DNA from: Acidobacteriaceae bacterium
Lineage (GTDB): Bacteria > Acidobacteriota > Terriglobia > Terriglobales > SbA1
Reading direction: 5' to 3'
DNA length: 17,739 nt
Assembly: GCA_019237515.1 (NCBI GenBank)
Contig: JAFAGX010000138.1
Coordinates: 1-17,739 of the forward strand
Shown in pieces: positions 14,294 to 17,739 of the stretch. Both the position numbers and the translations under genes were made by a program. The number at the start of each line of letters is the position of its first letter. Within the stretch, counting starts at the first letter, position 1. The notes under the pieces are model-generated. The model was not told where the DNA came from and did not search any database. It saw only the letters and a list, made by a program, of their open reading frames with translations.

Positions 14294-15021
14294 ATGCAGG
14301 AGCAATTACGCTTTTATTGTTTTTGTCGCCGCTTGTCTTCGCAGCCAACACACCCAAGCAGCCGGCGGGGAAAATGATCGACTCAGGTTCCTTTGGCGTA
14401 TTCATGAACGGCCAGAGAGTCGCGACCGAAACATTTTCTATTCATCAGGATGATGCGGGCAGCTCCGTCGTTTCCGAGTTTAAAACCGAGGCCGGAGTCG
14501 AAAAGGCCGCGCAAAATTCCGACCTGCAGCTGGACGCCAAAGGCGAGTTGAAGAGCTATGAGTGGAAAGAAATCACCCCAGGCGAATCGCAGGCGTCCGT
14601 CTTCCCGGCGAACGAGTTCCTAACCGAGCGCTTCAGCAAAAGCCCGCAGGAAAAGCCGCACGAGCAGCCTTTCCTGCTGCCGGCTTCCACCACCATCCTG
14701 GATGATTACTTTCTGATCCAGCGGGAAGTTCTGGCCTGGAAGTTCCTGGCGACCACCTGCAAACAGGAAAATGGCCAGCTTTCCTGCCCGTTGAAACAAT
14801 CCGTGCAACTCGGAACGTTAAACCCGCATACGCGCCAATCCATGCCGGTAGGAGTACAGTATTCCGGTAGGGAAAAAGTTCCGGTCCATAACGCGCAGCG
14901 CGAACTCATCCGGCTCGACGTTACCAGCGAGGTTGGCAATTGGGCCCTTTGGCTGGATGATCAATTGAAGCTGCAGCGAATACTGGACGTGGGCAGCAAC
15001 ACCGAAATTGTTCGAGACTAG
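14272..15021 (+). CDS. Secreted hypothetical protein translationally coupled to aroK
   Basis: A 249-residue protein starting at ATG 14272 inside the end of aroK, behind GGGAGGT (four bases upstream of the start). Residues ~6-24 are a signal peptide (RMNAGAITLLLFLSPLVFAA). The mature part begins with a beta-rich stretch, DSGSFGVFMNGQRVATETFSI, the G-x-h-x-h-x-x-G-x-x-h-G/A-T-E pattern seen in exported beta-barrel or open-sheet proteins that bind lipids or polymers (compare DUF3108- and DUF6134-type proteins); I cannot assign it to one. A proline-rich centre (about 115-145) and two cysteines near 162 and 170 (ATTCKQENGQLSCPLK) that could form a disulfide follow. The tail ends QRILDVGSNTEIVRD. 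The stop is followed by a structured intergenic palindrome. Confidence 0.8.
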   Translation: MQSRIRMNAGAITLLLFLSPLVFAANTPKQPAGKMIDSGSFGVFMNGQRVATETFSIHQDDAGSSVVSEFKTEAGVEKAAQNSDLQLDAKGELKSYEWKEITPGESQASVFPANEFLTERFSKSPQEKPHEQPFLLPASTTILDDYFLIQREVLAWKFLATTCKQENGQLSCPLKQSVQLGTLNPHTRQSMPVGVQYSGREKVPVHNAQRELIRLDVTSEVGNWALWLDDQLKLQRILDVGSNTEIVRD

Positions 15022-15040
15022 TTTAGTGATGCAGCTTGGT

Positions 15041-15113
15041 TTGTCATCCCGAGCGAGCCGCGCGAGATCATCGCGTTCTGCGCGATGCGAAAATCGCGCG
15101 TTTGGCTCGCATC
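15041..15113. repeat. Structured REP-like intergenic palindrome
   Basis: Beginning with GTCATCCCGAGCGAGCC (15043-15059), this stretch folds on itself. GCGAGCC-GCGCGA (15053-15065) pairs with TCGCGC-gttt-GGCTCGC (15094-15110), a 13-bp stem with a 4-nt bulge, enclosing a 7-bp hairpin CATCGCG-TTCTG-CGCGATG (15069-15087). An alternative pairing GATGCGA/TCGCATC (15084-15090 with 15107-15113) is also possible. The opening words match the element near 1625 in the opposite orientation. I infer a dispersed palindromic repeat that may also act as a transcript end. Confidence 0.55.
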
Positions 15114-15150
15114 CTTAATCAGCCTGCTTTACTGGCGAGAGTAACTCCAT

Positions 15151-16239
15151 TTGGCTTTCTTTGATGCACGCGCCGCCCGGATCTTAACCACCGCGCTCCT
15201 GTTTGCGCTGGGGCTCGGCTTTCTCTACGTGGCGCGCCATACCCTGATCGCGTTCCTCTTTGCCATCTTCTTCGCATATCTGGTCGATCCGGCTGTCTCC
15301 GGGCTCGAACGGTGGACCCGCAGCCGGGCAATCGCGATTTCGGTTATTTATCTCTTGCTTGCCGCCCTGCTCGCAACCTTCTTCTTCTTCGTCGGTCCCA
15401 GGATTGCCCACGAAGCGCAACGGTTGACGCAGACGCTGCCCAAAATGCTCGATCAGATCAGTTCCGGCAATATCGCCGTGACCATTGGTCTTGAGCACGG
15501 CTGGAGTTTGCCGACCATTCGAACCGCACAGGCTTTTCTTGCGAGCCACCGGGACGACCTGCTGCGAATCGCGCAAGCCGTGGGAATCCATATCGCCGAT
15601 GTCGCGAAGGAATCCTGGCTCTTGATCGTCATTCCGATTCTGTCGATCTTCTTTTTGAAGGATGGTGCTTATTTCGCCGAATCCGCCGCATCCCTGGTCC
15701 AGACCAAGCCCCAGCGCGAGTTTCTCGATGGTGTCCGGAGTGACCTGAACCAGATGCTAGCTCACTTCATTCGCGCTCAACTGACTCTGGCCCTGTTTTC
15801 ATTCGTCGTCTACGGCTCATTCATGGCCCTGATGAAGGTGCCTTACGCACTGATGCTGGCCAGCGCCGGCGGCTTCATGGAGTTCATTCCTGTCGTCGGA
15901 CCTTTGGTCGCGGCGGCATTAATTCTCATCGTCGCGCTCCTCACCAGCTTTCCTCACTGGGTTGCGCTGCTGGTGTTTCTGGGCGTCTGGCGCCTGGTCC
16001 AGGATTACGTCATTGCCCCTCGCATCATGGGCCGCAGCATGGAACTGCATCCTTTGGGCGCGCTGTTTGGAGTGTTGGCAGGCGGCGAAATCGCCGGCGT
16101 GCTCGGCGTCTATCTGTCTATTCCTGTCATGGCGAGCCTGCGAATTGTCTGGCGCCGCTGGCGGACTTATGCGGAAAAGAGGCGCTTCGGCCCGCTGAAC
16201 GAATATTCGTTCACCACTGAAGTTACTCCGAGATCCTAA
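15151..16239 (+). CDS. AI-2E/PerM-family membrane protein
   Basis: A 362-residue inner-membrane protein of the AI-2E transporter family (PF01594, PerM/TqsA/YdiK relatives; eight membrane segments). Order: an N-terminal pair of helices (about 8-48, with AFLFAIFFAYLVDPAV), a third helix (IAISVIYLLLAALLATFFFF), a large extracytoplasmic loop (about 82-150), then five segments including FSFVVYGSFMALMKVPYALM and GGFMEFIPVVGPLVAAALIL, with the conserved family block LVQDYVIAPRIMGRSMELHP and LGALFGVLAGGEIAGVLGVY. Members have been linked to export of AI-2, Na+/H+ or other small solutes, so the substrate here is open. The start is TTG 15151, the only start after the in-frame TAA at 15142, with a weak ribosome site. 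It converges on galT. Confidence 0.9.
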   Translation: MAFFDARAARILTTALLFALGLGFLYVARHTLIAFLFAIFFAYLVDPAVSGLERWTRSRAIAISVIYLLLAALLATFFFFVGPRIAHEAQRLTQTLPKMLDQISSGNIAVTIGLEHGWSLPTIRTAQAFLASHRDDLLRIAQAVGIHIADVAKESWLLIVIPILSIFFLKDGAYFAESAASLVQTKPQREFLDGVRSDLNQMLAHFIRAQLTLALFSFVVYGSFMALMKVPYALMLASAGGFMEFIPVVGPLVAAALILIVALLTSFPHWVALLVFLGVWRLVQDYVIAPRIMGRSMELHPLGALFGVLAGGEIAGVLGVYLSIPVMASLRIVWRRWRTYAEKRRFGPLNEYSFTTEVTPRS

Positions 16240-16269
16240 TCTCGTTCGGTTCCCCATGTTTGCGGGTGC

Positions 16270-16302
16270 CCCATGTCTCGCGCGTTTTTCGCGAGACATG
16301 GG
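16270..16302. terminator. 13-bp hairpin between convergent AI-2E and galT genes
   Basis: A perfect stem CCCATGTCTCGCG/CGCGAGACATGGG (16270-16282 with 16290-16302) with loop CGTTTTT. It lies between convergent stop codons, 4 bp from the galT stop. CCCCATGT also occurs just before as a direct repeat (16252-16259 and 16269-16276). The position suits a bidirectional terminator although T-runs are weak. Confidence 0.6.
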
Positions 16303-16306
16303 ATGT

Positions 16307-17317
16307 TTAAACCGCTGCCGCCGCCTCCGTCTTCACATTCCTCAGGAACTCCGCGGCCGACTCCGGGGGAACTGTATTGATGAACATCCCCGATCCGAGC
16401 TCAAACCCGGCAACTCTCGTCAGTCGCGGAATTACGCTGACATACCAGTGGAAATACTTCACGCCTTGCAATTCCGCAGGCGCGCTGCGGAGGGTGTAGT
16501 TGAAGTCCGGGTTGCCCAAGCCGTGATACAGCTTCCCCAAAACTTTCCGCAAAACCCGCGCCAGATCGGCGATTTCGGTAGTGCTGATGTCGCCAAAATT
16601 CGCCGTATGCCGCCGCGGGAAAATGTGCGTTGCAAACGGCGTCGGCGAAGCAAACGGTTCGAGCGCGACAAAATGCTCGGTTGTGAGCACGATCCGGTCT
16701 TCGTCAGCCAGCTCTTCTTCGATCATCTGGCAAAACATGCATTCACCAAAATCGTCATGGTGCTGCAGCGCCACCTGAAATCTGCCACGCACCTGGCTCG
16801 AAATTACCGGCGTGGCAATCAACTGTGAATGCGGATGCTCGAGGCTCGTTCCAGCATCCAGACCGTGATTTTTGAATATCGTGATATGCGCGATGCGGGG
16901 ATCGAGGCTAAGCTCGTCGTAACGTGATTTGTAGGTTCGCAACACGTTGGCCACATGCGCGTCATCCATGAGCGCCATCGCCTGCGAGTGATCCGGCGTC
17001 TCGATAATCACATCGTGAATACCGAATCCCGCGATGCTGCGGCGCGAACGGTGAATGGTTCGCGTTAACTGGGTCTCCCGCGCCAAAGCAGCGAACTTGT
17101 TCGCCACCACGCGAACCTGCCATCCATTCCCATTCGGCACGCGCAAAATTTCAGGCGGCGTTTTGTCTTCATTTCCGGGGCAAAACGGACAAGTCGGCAC
17201 GGCCGAAGCGGTCGGTTTCGGCGCTTGGGGTCGCGCCAATTCTTTGGGCCGCTTCGCTCGTTCCGTCGCAATAATAACCCATTCTTTCGTCGCAAAATTC
17301 TGCCTTAATTCGGGCAT
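16307..17317 (-). CDS. galT: Galactose-1-phosphate uridylyltransferase
   Basis: A 336-residue cytosolic enzyme of the HIT superfamily, transferring UMP between UDP-glucose and galactose 1-phosphate in the Leloir pathway. The first zinc cluster is C43-x-x-C46 (CPFCPG) with H110 and H161; the catalytic HPH is at 161-163 (SLEHPHSQLI), making H163 the residue that carries UMP, and Q165 matches the conserved HPHxQ. A second C193-x-x-C196 (CMFCQ) and the C-terminal FHWYVSVIPRL (about 289-299) are the second HIT-like half. The start is ATG 17317. Downstream of its stop is a long hairpin. The divergent neighbour is an aspartate-semialdehyde dehydrogenase gene. No galK or galE is adjacent, so it could serve more general sugar-nucleotide exchange. 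Confidence 0.93.
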   Translation of the reverse strand: MPELRQNFATKEWVIIATERAKRPKELARPQAPKPTASAVPTCPFCPGNEDKTPPEILRVPNGNGWQVRVVANKFAALARETQLTRTIHRSRRSIAGFGIHDVIIETPDHSQAMALMDDAHVANVLRTYKSRYDELSLDPRIAHITIFKNHGLDAGTSLEHPHSQLIATPVISSQVRGRFQVALQHHDDFGECMFCQMIEEELADEDRIVLTTEHFVALEPFASPTPFATHIFPRRHTANFGDISTTEIADLARVLRKVLGKLYHGLGNPDFNYTLRSAPAELQGVKYFHWYVSVIPRLTRVAGFELGSGMFINTVPPESAAEFLRNVKTEAAAAV

Positions 17318-17393
17318 AGAGACTCCTCAGACTCTAAATCGGCAACACCAATATCATTCTTGAGCCCAACTCAGAATGAGCTCACCAGTCCTG

Positions 17394-17400
17394 TTATAAA
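17394..17400 (+). promoter_or_regulatory. Candidate -10 just before the Asd gene
   Basis: TTATAAA lies 12 bp upstream of ATG 17413, with no matching -35 and no Shine-Dalgarno between it and the ATG. If it is the -10, the mRNA would begin within a few bases of the start codon. Weak support only. Confidence 0.3.
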
Positions 17401-17412
17401 ATTCCTACAATC

Positions 17413-17739
17413 ATGGCAAACAAAGTTCCCGTCGGGATTCTCGGCGCTACCGGTGTCGTCGGACAACGCTTCGTGCAGATGCTCGAGCACCATCCCTGGT
17501 TCGAAATCGCGTGGCTCGCCGCCTCCGATCGTTCCGAAGGACGTTCCTACGGTGACGCCGTGCGCTGGCGCATGAAAACTCAGCTGCCGGCGCACATTGC
17601 TTCCATGCGCGTTTCCCCAGCGGTCCCTGACAACGCCCCCAAAGTCATTTTCGCCGCCCTCGATGCATCCATTGCCGCCGAACTGGAGCCTCGTTTCGCC
17701 GAATGCGGCCACGCTGTCGTTTCCAACTCCAGTGCCCTT
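17413..17739 (+). CDS. asd: Aspartate-semialdehyde dehydrogenase, 5' part (runs off window)
   Basis: The first 109 residues of an enzyme that reduces aspartyl phosphate to aspartate semialdehyde with NADPH, the branch point for lysine, threonine, methionine and diaminopimelate. The start is ATG 17413. The NADP-binding Rossmann motif is GILGATGVVGQRFVQML (8-24), followed by HPWFEIAWLAASDRSEGRSY and DAVRW, wording typical of the archaeal/fungal-like Asd class rather than the short E. coli-type enzyme. KVIFAALDASIAAELEP and VVSNSSAL at the end match the conserved strand and the S-N-(S/A) element before the active site. The catalytic cysteine lies beyond the window. It is transcribed divergently from galT, with 95 bp between the two start codons. 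Confidence 0.9.
   Translation, partial: MANKVPVGILGATGVVGQRFVQMLEHHPWFEIAWLAASDRSEGRSYGDAVRWRMKTQLPAHIASMRVSPAVPDNAPKVIFAALDASIAAELEPRFAECGHAVVSNSSAL

Noticed and set aside
1..17739. CRISPR array, tRNA/rRNA gene, insertion sequence, prophage or defence genes
   Set aside because: No regularly spaced direct repeats, transposase or integrase motifs, or cloverleaf/rRNA sequences were seen on reading either strand.

Overview
The window looks like ordinary chromosome from a member of the Acidobacteriota (Terriglobia/Koribacter-like). The evidence is a secreted protein of the 'VWFA-related Acidobacterial domain' type, many signal-peptide proteins of unknown function, frequent TTG/GTG starts behind good Shine-Dalgarno sites, moderately high GC, and intergenic palindromes of the GTCATCC(T/C)GAGCGA type that I associate with these genomes. 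The phylum assignment is an inference from gene content, because no rRNA or tRNA is present.

Layout, left to right. (1) 1-1847: the 3' end of an unrecognised gene, a secreted VWA-like protein with a degenerate metal site, and a tiny orphan Flp-type pilin. (2) 2000-4009: a 14-TM DHA2 drug-efflux transporter converging on a small membrane protein. (3) 4171-8525: a secreted amidohydrolase and a secreted M28 (glutamate carboxypeptidase II-like) metallopeptidase, adjacent and probably co-transcribed, followed by a secreted hypothetical protein. The first two look like an extracytoplasmic peptide-scavenging pair. (4) 8536-9663, minus strand: a two-CBS-domain protein and a small outer-membrane beta-barrel. 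The barrel has a perfect 16-bp LacI/PurR-type operator upstream and a hairpin terminator downstream. (5) 9977-11278: a 12-TM MFS transporter of the MFSD1-like type. (6) 11502-13663: an ECF sigma factor, a zinc-finger transmembrane anti-sigma factor and an exported DUF4097-type beta-repeat protein, arranged as an envelope-stress operon. (7) 13721-16239: shikimate kinase, a translationally coupled secreted hypothetical protein, a folded intergenic palindrome and an AI-2E/PerM-family membrane protein. (8) 16307-17739: galactose-1-phosphate uridylyltransferase (minus strand) and, divergently, the 5' end of an aspartate-semialdehyde dehydrogenase gene of the archaeal/fungal-like class, which runs off the window.

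No phage, insertion sequence, CRISPR array, toxin-antitoxin or defence locus is visible. I do not see a clearly new multi-gene system. The most useful leads are the LacI-type operator over the barrel gene, the VWA protein that has lost all three metal-site loops and sits next to an orphan pilin, the sigma/anti-sigma/DUF4097 operon with two near-identical ribosome-binding leaders, and two intergenic regions with alternative or nested hairpins.
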